Source: Nocardia mexicana NBRC 108244 (lineage in GTDB: Bacteria > Actinomycetota > Actinomycetes > Mycobacteriales > Mycobacteriaceae). From it: 64,000 bases of DNA. The position numbers and the translations under genes are program-made. The notes under the pieces were generated by a model. That model was given only the letters and a program-made list of their open reading frames with translations. It was not told the DNA's origin and made no database searches. The stretch spans positions 62,001 through 126,000 of the forward strand of contig NZ_BDBV01000044.1 of assembly GCF_001613165.1 (NCBI RefSeq), given 5' to 3'. Below are positions 8,104 to 16,243 of this stretch, in pieces (the stretch's first letter is position 1; each line of letters opens with the position of its first letter).

Positions 8104-9243
8104 ATGAGCCGAGATATTCGAGACTTCGCGACCCCTCCCTGCGCGCTGCTGGCACTGGGTGAGCCAGCGCACCCGACACAGGAACCGGCCTTCGGGCCGA
8201 TACGAAACGAACTGTTCGCATCGCTTGCGGGACAAGGCTTTCGGTCCATCGCGCTGGAGACCGATCGGATCGCGGCGCTCGCGGTGAACGACTTCGTCCA
8301 GGGCGGCGCGGGCACCCTCGACGCGGCGATGAGCGAGGGTTTCTCGCACGGTTTCGGGGACCTGGAGGCCAACCGGGGGCTGGTCGCCTGGATGCGTGAG
8401 CACAACGAGGGCCGCCCCGCCGCGGAACGGCTGGCATTCCACGGCTTCGACGCTCCGACCGAGAACACCAGCGCGCCCAGCCCGCGGCGCTACCTCGAAT
8501 TCGCCTGCGGCTACCTGGAACTCGGCCTCGATCTGGAGAGCCTGCTCGGCAGCGACGAACGGTGGAGCCGCGACGAGGCGATCCTGAATCCGGCGATGTC
8601 GATCGGCGACAGCCCCGAGGCGGCGCAACTGCGGGCGATCGCCGACGATCTGCTGACCTCGCTCTACATGCGCGCCCCCGAACTGATCGCGGCGACCTCG
8701 CGCGCCGACTGGCACCGGGCTCGCACCCATCTCACCGCCGCTCTCGGCCTGCTCGGGTACCACAGGCAGGCCGCCCAGCCGATCGAGGAGAGCGCCCGGG
8801 TATCCGGCCTCATGGGCACCCGGGACGCGCTGATGGCCCGGAACCTGCTGGACATCCGGGCCATCGAGGAGTGCCGCGGCCCGACGCTGGCCTTCGCGAA
8901 TATCGCTCACCTGCACCGCAATCCGAGCAGTATGCGGATGGCGGGAATGGACGTCCGCTGGACGTCCGCGGGCGCCATCCTCGGCGCCCTGCTGGGTCGG
9001 CGATACACCGTCGTCGTGGGCAGCCTGGGCCGCAGCGAAGCCCTCGGACTCGGCGAGCCGGAACCCGGCACCTACGAGGGTTTCCTGCAGCGTCGCGGCG
9101 GCGCTTGGGGTCTGACGACAACCGCCGCGATCCCCGATGCGCGCACGCGAACCGACACCGGCCCGGGGCGGCCCTACGCCCCGCTGACCCCGGAAATCAT
9201 CGGCGCTGCCGACGCCGTGCTGCACCTCCCCACGGCGGGGTGA
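8104..9243 (+). CDS. Erythromycin esterase family protein
   Basis: A 379-residue protein matching the erythromycin-esterase fold by its motif series: LGEPAHPTQE near residue 18, IALETDR, RLAFHGFDAP and FANIAHLHRNP. The conserved Glu and His residues that organise the active site appear present. Family members hydrolyse macrolide lactones or have unknown esterase roles, so resistance should not be assumed. It follows the ECF sigma gene by 73 bp on the same strand and ends 22 bp short of a convergent D,D-carboxypeptidase gene. Confidence 0.85.
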   Translation: MSRDIRDFATPPCALLALGEPAHPTQEPAFGPIRNELFASLAGQGFRSIALETDRIAALAVNDFVQGGAGTLDAAMSEGFSHGFGDLEANRGLVAWMREHNEGRPAAERLAFHGFDAPTENTSAPSPRRYLEFACGYLELGLDLESLLGSDERWSRDEAILNPAMSIGDSPEAAQLRAIADDLLTSLYMRAPELIAATSRADWHRARTHLTAALGLLGYHRQAAQPIEESARVSGLMGTRDALMARNLLDIRAIEECRGPTLAFANIAHLHRNPSSMRMAGMDVRWTSAGAILGALLGRRYTVVVGSLGRSEALGLGEPEPGTYEGFLQRRGGAWGLTTTAAIPDARTRTDTGPGRPYAPLTPEIIGAADAVLHLPTAG

Positions 9244-9265
9244 CGTTGCCGCGGAGTCGGTCCCG

Positions 9266-10183
9266 CTAGCTGATCGGCAGTGCGCCGAGGATCGGGCCGT
9301 AGCCCCAGTCCAGCAGGCGTCGGGCGTCGGCCGCGGTCGCGGTGTCGTCGTCCGGCGAGCTGTGCAGGACGACCCCGATCAGCGGGACCCCCGCGCGGAC
9401 CGCCGCGAACAGCAGGCAGGTCCCCGCGGCGTCGGTGGATCCGGTCTTGATGCCCGTGGTGCCCCGGTAGTCCTGCAGCAGCAGGTTCGTCGTCTCCCAG
9501 ACGTGGTCCCGATTGCCCGCGCCCGCGGGCACGTGGTAGCTCGGCAGCTTCACGATGTCGCGGAACACCGGATGGCTCATCGCGCGCATGCCGAGGGTCA
9601 CCAGATCTGCCGCGGTGGAGTACGTGGAATGGCCGGTCGGGTAGGGCAGCCCACTGGCATCGCTGAAATGCGTTCCCGCCATACCCAACCGGCGCGCGGT
9701 GTCGTTCATCTTGGCGATGAACCCGTCCTGCCCGGGACCGTACGACTCGGCGAGAGCGTAGGCGGCATCGCAGCCGGACGGGAGCAGCATCGCATACAGC
9801 AACTGCCGCGCGGTGAGCACTTCGCCGGGGACCAGATCCGCCGTGCTGGCCCCGAATTTGTTGTCGTAGGCGATGATTCCCTGCGGCACCGTGACGGGCC
9901 GTTCGAGGTCCCCGGCGTCGAGCACGACCAGCGCCGTCATCACCTTCGCGATGCTCGCTATCGGCACCGGTGTATTCAACTCCCGCGACCACCGCACCGT
10001 CCCGGTGACCCCGTCCGCCAGGGCCGCGGCCGTCGCCTGCACCCCCTCCGGCTCGGAGAACGGCCACGGGGCCGACTGGCTGTGCGAGCCGACCGGTGCG
10101 GGGGCGGCCACGGCGGCATGACCGGCCGTCACTGTCAGCACCCCGGCAATAACCGATTGCAACAATCGGGCAAATGTCCGCAT
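9266..10183 (-). CDS. D-alanyl-D-alanine carboxypeptidase (penicillin-binding, peptidase S11)
   Basis: Exported serine peptidase that trims the terminal D-Ala of peptidoglycan stem peptides. An N-terminal signal peptide (basic start, then SVIAGVLTVTAGHAAVAA) precedes the S11 domain with SIAK (SxxK nucleophile) and KTGST (KTG box). The middle motif reads SGCD where SGND is usual, so the Asn of SxN is replaced by Cys. ATG at 10183 was chosen; an in-frame GTG lies at 10189. No C-terminal membrane anchor is visible. Confidence 0.9.
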   Translation of the reverse strand: MRTFARLLQSVIAGVLTVTAGHAAVAAPAPVGSHSQSAPWPFSEPEGVQATAAALADGVTGTVRWSRELNTPVPIASIAKVMTALVVLDAGDLERPVTVPQGIIAYDNKFGASTADLVPGEVLTARQLLYAMLLPSGCDAAYALAESYGPGQDGFIAKMNDTARRLGMAGTHFSDASGLPYPTGHSTYSTAADLVTLGMRAMSHPVFRDIVKLPSYHVPAGAGNRDHVWETTNLLLQDYRGTTGIKTGSTDAAGTCLLFAAVRAGVPLIGVVLHSSPDDDTATAADARRLLDWGYGPILGALPIS

Positions 10184-10279
10184 CGCCACATTGTGCCGCT
10201 ATATCCGGCATATCAGCCGGATTTCGACGCCGCAAAACTGGCGATCGGCTATTACTGGGCGTATTGGGCGGGTGAAATG

Positions 10280-10939
10280 CTACCCACCCCTCGCCGGGGC
10301 GGGGGCTGCGCCGTCGGTCGGCAGCCGGGGTCGTGTGGCGGTGGCCAGTTGAAAGCCCTTGCCGGAGCGCGTGACCCGGGTGCCGGTGAAGCCGGCCGCG
10401 TCGAGGAGGGACCGGAGTTCTTCGTCGGTGTGCAGGTGCATGCGACGGGCTACCGGAGGTGGGGCGAGGGATGCGGGCGGGTTCGGGGCGAGGGTGTGGA
10501 CGACGAGGCGACCGGACGGGGCCAGCACGCGGTGCAGTTCGGCGAGGGCTGCCCCCGCGTCGAGGAAGAACAGCGCGTTCATCAGCGCCGCCGCGGTGAA
10601 GGTGCCGTCGGGCAGCGGCAGGTGTTCGGCAGGGGACCGCACCACGGTCAGGGTGCCGGTGCGCACCGCGTCGGCGTTGTTGCGTTCGGTCAAGGTGACC
10701 ATGTCGGCACTGTGGTCCACGGCGGTCGCGCGGCAGCCGGAGGCGAGCGCCCAGTTGACGAAAGTGCCGCCTCCGCAGCCTATTTCGAGCAGGTTGTCTT
10801 CGGGTCGCAGCTCCAGTGCCCCGAGTGTCTCGCGGAAGATGTCGTGGTGGGCCTTCATATCGCGCCACCAGAACCGGGCGATGGGCCCGCGAGGCTGCTT
10901 CAGCAGATGTTCGGTGAACAGGTCGGCGATGCCTGTCAT
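10280..10939 (-). CDS. SAM-dependent class I methyltransferase
   Basis: A 219-residue methyltransferase of the Methyltransf_11 kind: SAM motif LLEIGCGGGTFVNWA, acidic motif II residue in TAVDHSADM, and a post-motif helix LAELHRVLAPSGRLVVHTLAP. Start at 10939 is supported by AGGAAG about 6 bases upstream; an upstream in-frame ATG at 10960 lacks a ribosome binding site. It lies 24 bp downstream of the aldo/keto reductase on the same strand and may share its transcript. Substrate unknown. It faces away from the NRPS cluster, so membership in that pathway is possible but unsupported. Confidence 0.85.
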   Translation of the reverse strand: MTGIADLFTEHLLKQPRGPIARFWWRDMKAHHDIFRETLGALELRPEDNLLEIGCGGGTFVNWALASGCRATAVDHSADMVTLTERNNADAVRTGTLTVVRSPAEHLPLPDGTFTAAALMNALFFLDAGAALAELHRVLAPSGRLVVHTLAPNPPASLAPPPVARRMHLHTDEELRSLLDAAGFTGTRVTRSGKGFQLATATRPRLPTDGAAPAPARGG

Positions 10940-10963
10940 CGCCCACTTCCTTTCTGTCATGGC

Positions 10964-12058
10964 TCAGCGCAGGATCCGGGTATCGCCGAATACCGCGCTG
11001 CGGGCCGCCGGGCGGTCGAGGAAGTCGTGCGGGTAGCCGAGGTCCACCGCCGAGGCGTCGTGCAGCCGGCGCAGGTGGTCGTCGTCGAATTCCAGGTCGA
11101 GGGCGCCCAGGTTGTCCTCGAGTTGCCCGAGTGTCCGGGCGCCGAGAAGCGGGGCGGTCACCGCCGGATTCCGGAGCGTCCACGCGAGCGCGACCTGCGC
11201 CGGGGTGCGGCCGAGTTGGTCGGCGACATCGGTCACCACGTCGGCGATGGCGAGGCCGCGGTCGGTCAGCGAATCGTTGGCGATGGCGAGGTTGCGCCGC
11301 GACCCGACCCGGCAGGCATCGGTGTCGCCGGTGAGGTCGGCACGACCGTACTTGCCGGTGAGTACGCCGCTCGCGAGTGGTGACCAGGGGATCACGCCGA
11401 GGCCGAGTTCGCTTGCCATGGGGACGAGTTCGCGCTCGGCGGTGCGTTCCAGCAGGTTGTATTCGATCTGCAGGGCCACCAGGGGAGACCAGCCGCGCAG
11501 GTCGGCGATCGTCTGCATGCGGGCGATCTGCCAGGCGGGGGTGTTCGAGATCCCCACGTACAGCACCTTGCCCGCGCGCACCAGGTCGTCGAGGCCCCGC
11601 AGGATCTCCTCGACCGGGGTCAGGCCGTCCCACATGTGCACGTAGAGCAGATCCAGATAGTCGGTGCGCAGCCGACGCAGGCTCGATTCGACCGATGCGA
11701 CCAGGCTCTTGCGGTGGTTGCCTCCGGAGTTCGGATCGGTCAGGCGCTGTGTTCCGGTGTATTTCGTTGCCAGGACCAGGCTTTCGCGGATCGGCGCCGC
11801 GAACTCACCCAGCCATTCCTCGGAGGTGCCCGCTGTGTAGCGGTTCGCGGTGTCGAAGAAGTTGCCGCCGCGGGTGACGTAGGCATCGAAGACCGCCCGC
11901 GCCTCCTCCTTGTCCGAACCCCAGCCCCATTCGGTGCCGAAGGTCATCGTGCCCAGCGCCAGCGGCGATACCCGCAGCCCGGACCGGCCGAGCAGCCGGT
12001 AGCTGTCGAGCGCGCCCCCTTGCCACGTCGACGGCCGTGATCGCTGTTCTGCCAACAT
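10964..12058 (-). CDS. Aldo/keto reductase
   Basis: NAD(P)H-dependent oxidoreductase of 364 residues with a TIM barrel. The catalytic tetrad can be read as Asp and Tyr in FFDTANRYTAG, Lys in LATKYTG and His in LLYVHMWD. The cofactor region is LGARTLGQLEDNLGAL near the C-terminus. It resembles the YajO/Tas-like group by its N-terminal RLLGRSGLRVSPLALGTMTFG. It is divergent from the NRPS operon and 58 bp from the Zur-like palindrome, so it could share that control. Confidence 0.9.
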   Translation of the reverse strand: MLAEQRSRPSTWQGGALDSYRLLGRSGLRVSPLALGTMTFGTEWGWGSDKEEARAVFDAYVTRGGNFFDTANRYTAGTSEEWLGEFAAPIRESLVLATKYTGTQRLTDPNSGGNHRKSLVASVESSLRRLRTDYLDLLYVHMWDGLTPVEEILRGLDDLVRAGKVLYVGISNTPAWQIARMQTIADLRGWSPLVALQIEYNLLERTAERELVPMASELGLGVIPWSPLASGVLTGKYGRADLTGDTDACRVGSRRNLAIANDSLTDRGLAIADVVTDVADQLGRTPAQVALAWTLRNPAVTAPLLGARTLGQLEDNLGALDLEFDDDHLRRLHDASAVDLGYPHDFLDRPAARSAVFGDTRILR

Positions 12059-12116
12059 CTTTCGCCCTCTCCGGCAGTGCGTCAGGTGGCTCGCATCGCC
12101 ACCCGTGGGAAATTGC

Positions 12117-12137
12117 TAATGAAAGTCGTTTTCATTA
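12117..12137. promoter_or_regulatory. Zur-like palindrome upstream of the NRPS/PKS operon
   Basis: Perfect inverted repeat with arms TAATGAAA (12117-12124) and TTTCATTA (12130-12137) around GTCGT. The 15-base core TGAAAGTCGTTTTCA matches the actinobacterial Zur (FurB) box, as I remember it (TGAAAATCATTTTCA-like), at 13 positions. It does not fit the IdeR/DmdR iron box. It lies 40 bp before the NRPS start and 58 bp before the divergent aldo/keto reductase, so it could repress either or both when zinc is sufficient. The match is to a recalled consensus and was not scored. Confidence 0.6.
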
Positions 12138-12177
12138 ATGTAGCCGTGTCGGTTTCCCCTAGCAAGGGCTGGAGATA

Positions 12178-15100
12178 GTGGCAGCAACGGCAGACGAGGT
12201 GCGTCGATGTATCGGGACGGTCCTCGGTGTACAGGCAGACGATATCGATCCCGATCGCCGCTTACAGGAAATGGGAATGGACTCGTTCCTCGCGGTGCGG
12301 CTGCATCTGCGGCTGGCCGAGCGCACCGGGGTGCGAGTGCCGCTGGAGGCATTCGTGGGCGCCACTCTCGACTCGCTGATCGCCGAGGTCGACGAGCGTG
12401 CCGAGGGTCGTGCCGACGAGAAGCCGACCGGTACGGCAGCGGTCACCTCGGACGCGGCCGTGGTCGTCGAGGCGGAGCTGACGCCCATCCAGGCCTCGTA
12501 CTGGGTCGGGCGTGATCCGGACCTGCCGCTGGGTGGCGTCTCGACCCACTACTACTTCGAATTCGACCGCGGCCCAGCGGTATTCGTGACCGATGATCCG
12601 GTGGCGGAGGTGGCCGCGCTGGAGACGGCATGGAACCGGCTGGTCGACCACCACGACATGCTGCGCGCGACCATCACCGCGGACGGCAGACAGCGGGTCG
12701 AACCGCCGGGCCCGCGTTACCGTCTCGGCGTCACGGACCTGCGCGACCGGCCCGCGGATGTCGAACCGGTACTGGGGGAATTGCGCGGGGAGAAGTCGCA
12801 TCAGGTGCGCGACACCACGGTCTGGCCGCTGTTCGATATCCACGTCGCGCTGCTGCCGTCCGGCGACCTGCGGGTGTTCGTGGGATTCGACATCATCGTG
12901 CTGGACATGGCGGGCTGGATCCTGTTGATGCGGCAGTGGGGCGCGCTCGTCGCCGATCCGGGTCGGCAGCTGCCTCCGGTGACGTCGTCTTTCCTGCGAA
13001 TTCTCGACGAGCGCAGGGACTCGGACTCCCGGCGGCGCGACCGCGACTACTGGCGGAGCCGGGCCGCCGCCCTGCCACCCGGGCCCGCCCTTCCCTACGC
13101 CGTGGCGCCGGAACGGGTGCACCGCCCGCACTTCCGCAGGCATTCGGCGCGGCTCGAGCCCGCCGAGTGGGCGGCGCTCACCGGCCGGGCCGCGGAGCGC
13201 GGCCTGAGCCCGACGGCGGTCCTGCTGGCCGCGTTCTCGCTGACCCTGAACCGGTGGGGCGCGACCGCACCGTTCTGCCTGAACACGACGCTGTTCGATC
13301 GTCCCGGCGCCGGTGAGAACGACGGTGTCGTAGGCGATTTCAGCACCACGGCACTGGTGGAGCTGCCCGTCGTGGACCTGCGGTCATGGCAGGGATTCAC
13401 CGATTTCGCGACGCGGGTCAACGCCCGGTTCTGGGCCGATCTCGAGCATCGCTCCTACAGCGGTGTGGAGGTGCAGCGGATGCAGACCGCCGATCTGACG
13501 CCGCGGTATCCGGTGGTGTTCACCAGCGGAGTGGGCCTGGGTCAGGCCGCGGGCGCGGCGGCGGGCTGGCTGGGCGACGAGGTGTTCGGTGTATCGCAGA
13601 CCCCGCAGGTGGTGCTCGACCACATCGTGTGGGACGAGGACGGCGCCCTGCGGATCGCCTGGGACGCGGTCGAGGAGGTGCTCCCGGATGCGCTGGTCGA
13701 GGAGATGCTGACGGCCTATGCGCGGGTCTTGCGGCGTCTCGCGGCGAGCGATACCGCCTGGGAGGCTGTCGATCTCGGGTGGAACCCGGCATTCGAGGAA
13801 GTGTCGCAGCTAGCGGGGGACACCGCGTGCGGGCCTTTGCTCACCGATCCGCAGCGGCGGGCCGCGCGGTCGTTTCCGGACCGGCAGGCCGTATTCGGGA
13901 CCGCGGGCGGTTACACCCATGCGGAGTTGCTGACTCGATCGAGAGCGGTTGCCGCGCAGCTGGTCTCGGCTGGTGTGGCCGCCGGGGACCGGGTGGCGGT
14001 GGTGGCGCCGAAGTCGCCGGAGCAGATAGCCGCCGTCTACGCCGTGATCTGTGCGGGTGCGTCGTTCGTGCCGATCGAGCCGGACTGGCCGCCGCAGCGA
14101 ATCGCGTCGGTGTGTGCCCGCGCGGAGATCACGCATGCGCTCGTCTCGCGTGACGTTCCGGATCGGTTGCCGCACAGCGTCGCCGCACTTCCTCTCGACG
14201 ACGACTCGACCGGTTCCGCCGCAGCGGACGCGGTCACCGATCCGGCGGCCGACGATCTGGCCTACATAATCTTCACCTCCGGCTCGACGGGGGAGCCGAA
14301 AGGCGTGGCCATAGAACACCGCGCCGCGCGCACCACGATCGACGACATCAACGATCGGTTCGGCATCGGTCCGGACGACCGGGTGCTGGCATTGTCGGCG
14401 CTGAGCTTCGACCTGTCGGTGTACGACATCTTCGGCGTTCTCGGTGTCGGGGGTGCGCTGGTACTGCCCGATGCCGAGCGACTGCGCGATCCGGGACACT
14501 GGTGCGAGCTGATCGCCGAACACGGTGTGACGGTGTGGAATACGGCGCCCGCGGTGGCGGAAATGCTGGTCGAATACGCCGAGGCCGACCCCGCCGCCGC
14601 GGCCGGGCTGCGATCGCTGCGGGTGATGCTGCTGTCCGGGGACTGGATTCCGATCTCCCTGCCGGGCCGCCTGCGCGCCGTAATCGGCGACGACGTCCGG
14701 GTGATCAGCCTCGGCGGTGCGACCGAGGCGGCCATCTGGTCGATCTGCCATCCGATCGATCGGGTGCCGCCGGACTGGACGAGCATTCCGTACGGGCGGG
14801 CGCTGCGTGACCAGTTCTTCCTGATCCTCGATGACGACGGGCGACCGTGCCCGGTCGGGACCCCCGGCGAACTGCATATCGGTGGCGCGGGGCTGGCCCG
14901 CGGCTACGTCGGCGACGCGGCGCAGACCGCGCAGCGGTTCGTGCACGACGACGTGATCGGCGAACGGCTGTATCGCACGGGCGATCTGGGCCGGTGGCGG
15001 CCCGATGGAACCATCGAGTTCCTCGGCCGAGTCGACCGTCAGGTGAAGATCCGAGGGCACCGGATCGAACTCGGCGAGATCGACGCGGTGATGACCCGGC

Positions 15101-15759
15101 TGCCGGGCGTGCGCCGGTGCGTGGCCGCCGCGGTACCCGGTGCCGACGACCGTCCGCAGCTGGTCGCGTACCTCGTTTCGGACGCCGACGAGCCGGATCC
15201 GAACACCTTGGCGGCCCACGCGGCCCGGCATCTCCCGCACTACATGGTGCCCGCGCACTGGGTCGGAATGGACGCCATACCGCTGACCGCCAATGGCAAG
15301 GTGAACCTGTCCGAATTGCCGAACCCGCTGCGCCGCAGTGGGATCGGGCGGTCGACGCCTGTAGCGCCCGCGACAATCGAGGCCGAGAAGGTCGCCGATG
15401 CGCCGACCGTCGACGATGTGGAACCACCGGCCGACCTCGAGCAGGCCGTCGCCGCGGTCTTCACCGAACTGCTCGGCCCCGGCGCGGATCCGGCCACACC
15501 CTTTCACGACCTGGGCGCGACCTCGCTGACGCTGGTTCGTGCGCACCGCCGGCTGCGGCACCTGGCGCCGGACCTCACCGTCCCGGATATGTTCCGGCAC
15601 GGGTCGATTCGCCGGGTGGCCGCCTGGATAGCGGTGCAGACCGGCCGATCCCGCCCCATGGACGCGGCTGTGATGCGGCATCGGATCGATCTCGCCGCGG
15701 CCACCGAGCGCGGCCGGCAGCGCCGCATGCAGAAGGCGGGGCAGCATGTCGTTCGGTGA
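12178..15759 (+). CDS. Nonribosomal peptide synthetase, CP-Cy-A(Cys)-CP
   Basis: A 1193-residue assembly-line protein. Order: carrier domain with phosphopantetheine Ser36 (EMGMDSFLAV); heterocyclisation domain from about residue 100, with DxxxxD as Asp238/Asp243 (FDIIVLD); adenylation domain about 550-1050 with FTSGSTGEPKG; and carrier domain with Ser1116 in LGATSL. Reading the ten pocket positions gives D, L, Y, N, L, S, L, I, W, K, which is the cysteine code. It should therefore activate cysteine and cyclise it to a thiazoline on an acyl group loaded on the first carrier. GTG start follows GGAG. No loading ligase is in the window, so the starter comes from elsewhere. The gene overlaps the OsmC gene by 14 bp. 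Confidence 0.93.
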   Translation: MAATADEVRRCIGTVLGVQADDIDPDRRLQEMGMDSFLAVRLHLRLAERTGVRVPLEAFVGATLDSLIAEVDERAEGRADEKPTGTAAVTSDAAVVVEAELTPIQASYWVGRDPDLPLGGVSTHYYFEFDRGPAVFVTDDPVAEVAALETAWNRLVDHHDMLRATITADGRQRVEPPGPRYRLGVTDLRDRPADVEPVLGELRGEKSHQVRDTTVWPLFDIHVALLPSGDLRVFVGFDIIVLDMAGWILLMRQWGALVADPGRQLPPVTSSFLRILDERRDSDSRRRDRDYWRSRAAALPPGPALPYAVAPERVHRPHFRRHSARLEPAEWAALTGRAAERGLSPTAVLLAAFSLTLNRWGATAPFCLNTTLFDRPGAGENDGVVGDFSTTALVELPVVDLRSWQGFTDFATRVNARFWADLEHRSYSGVEVQRMQTADLTPRYPVVFTSGVGLGQAAGAAAGWLGDEVFGVSQTPQVVLDHIVWDEDGALRIAWDAVEEVLPDALVEEMLTAYARVLRRLAASDTAWEAVDLGWNPAFEEVSQLAGDTACGPLLTDPQRRAARSFPDRQAVFGTAGGYTHAELLTRSRAVAAQLVSAGVAAGDRVAVVAPKSPEQIAAVYAVICAGASFVPIEPDWPPQRIASVCARAEITHALVSRDVPDRLPHSVAALPLDDDSTGSAAADAVTDPAADDLAYIIFTSGSTGEPKGVAIEHRAARTTIDDINDRFGIGPDDRVLALSALSFDLSVYDIFGVLGVGGALVLPDAERLRDPGHWCELIAEHGVTVWNTAPAVAEMLVEYAEADPAAAAGLRSLRVMLLSGDWIPISLPGRLRAVIGDDVRVISLGGATEAAIWSICHPIDRVPPDWTSIPYGRALRDQFFLILDDDGRPCPVGTPGELHIGGAGLARGYVGDAAQTAQRFVHDDVIGERLYRTGDLGRWRPDGTIEFLGRVDRQVKIRGHRIELGEIDAVMTRLPGVRRCVAAAVPGADDRPQLVAYLVSDADEPDPNTLAAHAARHLPHYMVPAHWVGMDAIPLTANGKVNLSELPNPLRRSGIGRSTPVAPATIEAEKVADAPTVDDVEPPADLEQAVAAVFTELLGPGADPATPFHDLGATSLTLVRAHRRLRHLAPDLTVPDMFRHGSIRRVAAWIAVQTGRSRPMDAAVMRHRIDLAAATERGRQRRMQKAGQHVVR

Positions 15760-16243
15760 CATCGTGCAGCAGATCGCGGCGACGCTGCGGCGCCGGACCG
15801 ACAGCACGCAGCGCTTCGCGGCGCATGCCGAGCACCGTGCGGGAACGCCCACCGAGATGACGGTTCGGATCAACGGGCACACCCTGGTGGTCGACGAGCC
15901 GGTCACGGCGGGCGGCGGTGATGGCGGACCGGACCCGATCGGGCTCGCCCTCGCGGCCCTCGGCGCCTGTCAACTGGCGACGTATCGGTTCCACGCCGCC
16001 CGGCTGGGTGTCGAGATGACCTCTCTGACAGTGGATGTCGAAGCGTCGTTGGATATGGGCCCGGTCTTCGGCATCGATCGACCGGCACAGCCGGGCGCGG
16101 TCCGCATGCGTGTGCGCGTGGGTGGCCCGCAGGATCCGGACCGCTATCGGGAACTGCAGCGGCTGGTCGAGTCCTCGTGTCCCGTGCTGGGGCTCATGCA
16201 GGAAAAGACCTCGGTAGCAACAGAATTGGAGATCACCGCATGA
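15746..16243 (+). CDS. OsmC/Ohr family protein inside the NRPS operon
   Basis: A 165-residue OsmC-fold protein. Both redox cysteines of the family are present: one in AALGACQLAT and one in SSCPVLG. OsmC proteins reduce organic hydroperoxides with a thiol pair. Here the gene overlaps the NRPS stop by 14 bp and its own stop overlaps the PKS start (ATGA), so it is translated in step with the two megasynthases. A role in the pathway, such as handling thiols or peroxides formed during thiazoline chemistry, is inference. Confidence 0.85.
   Translation: MSFGDIVQQIAATLRRRTDSTQRFAAHAEHRAGTPTEMTVRINGHTLVVDEPVTAGGGDGGPDPIGLALAALGACQLATYRFHAARLGVEMTSLTVDVEASLDMGPVFGIDRPAQPGAVRMRVRVGGPQDPDRYRELQRLVESSCPVLGLMQEKTSVATELEITA

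Noticed and set aside
10280..12058. Adding the aldo/keto reductase and methyltransferase to the thiazoline cluster
   Set aside because: They are divergent and have general-purpose families. The shared Zur-like site makes a link possible, but membership is not shown by sequence.
12117..12137. Possibility that the palindrome is an IdeR/DmdR iron box
   Set aside because: The iron box is a TTAGGTTAGGCTAACCTAA-type sequence; the site lacks TTAGG and CCTAA and fits the Zur pattern instead.
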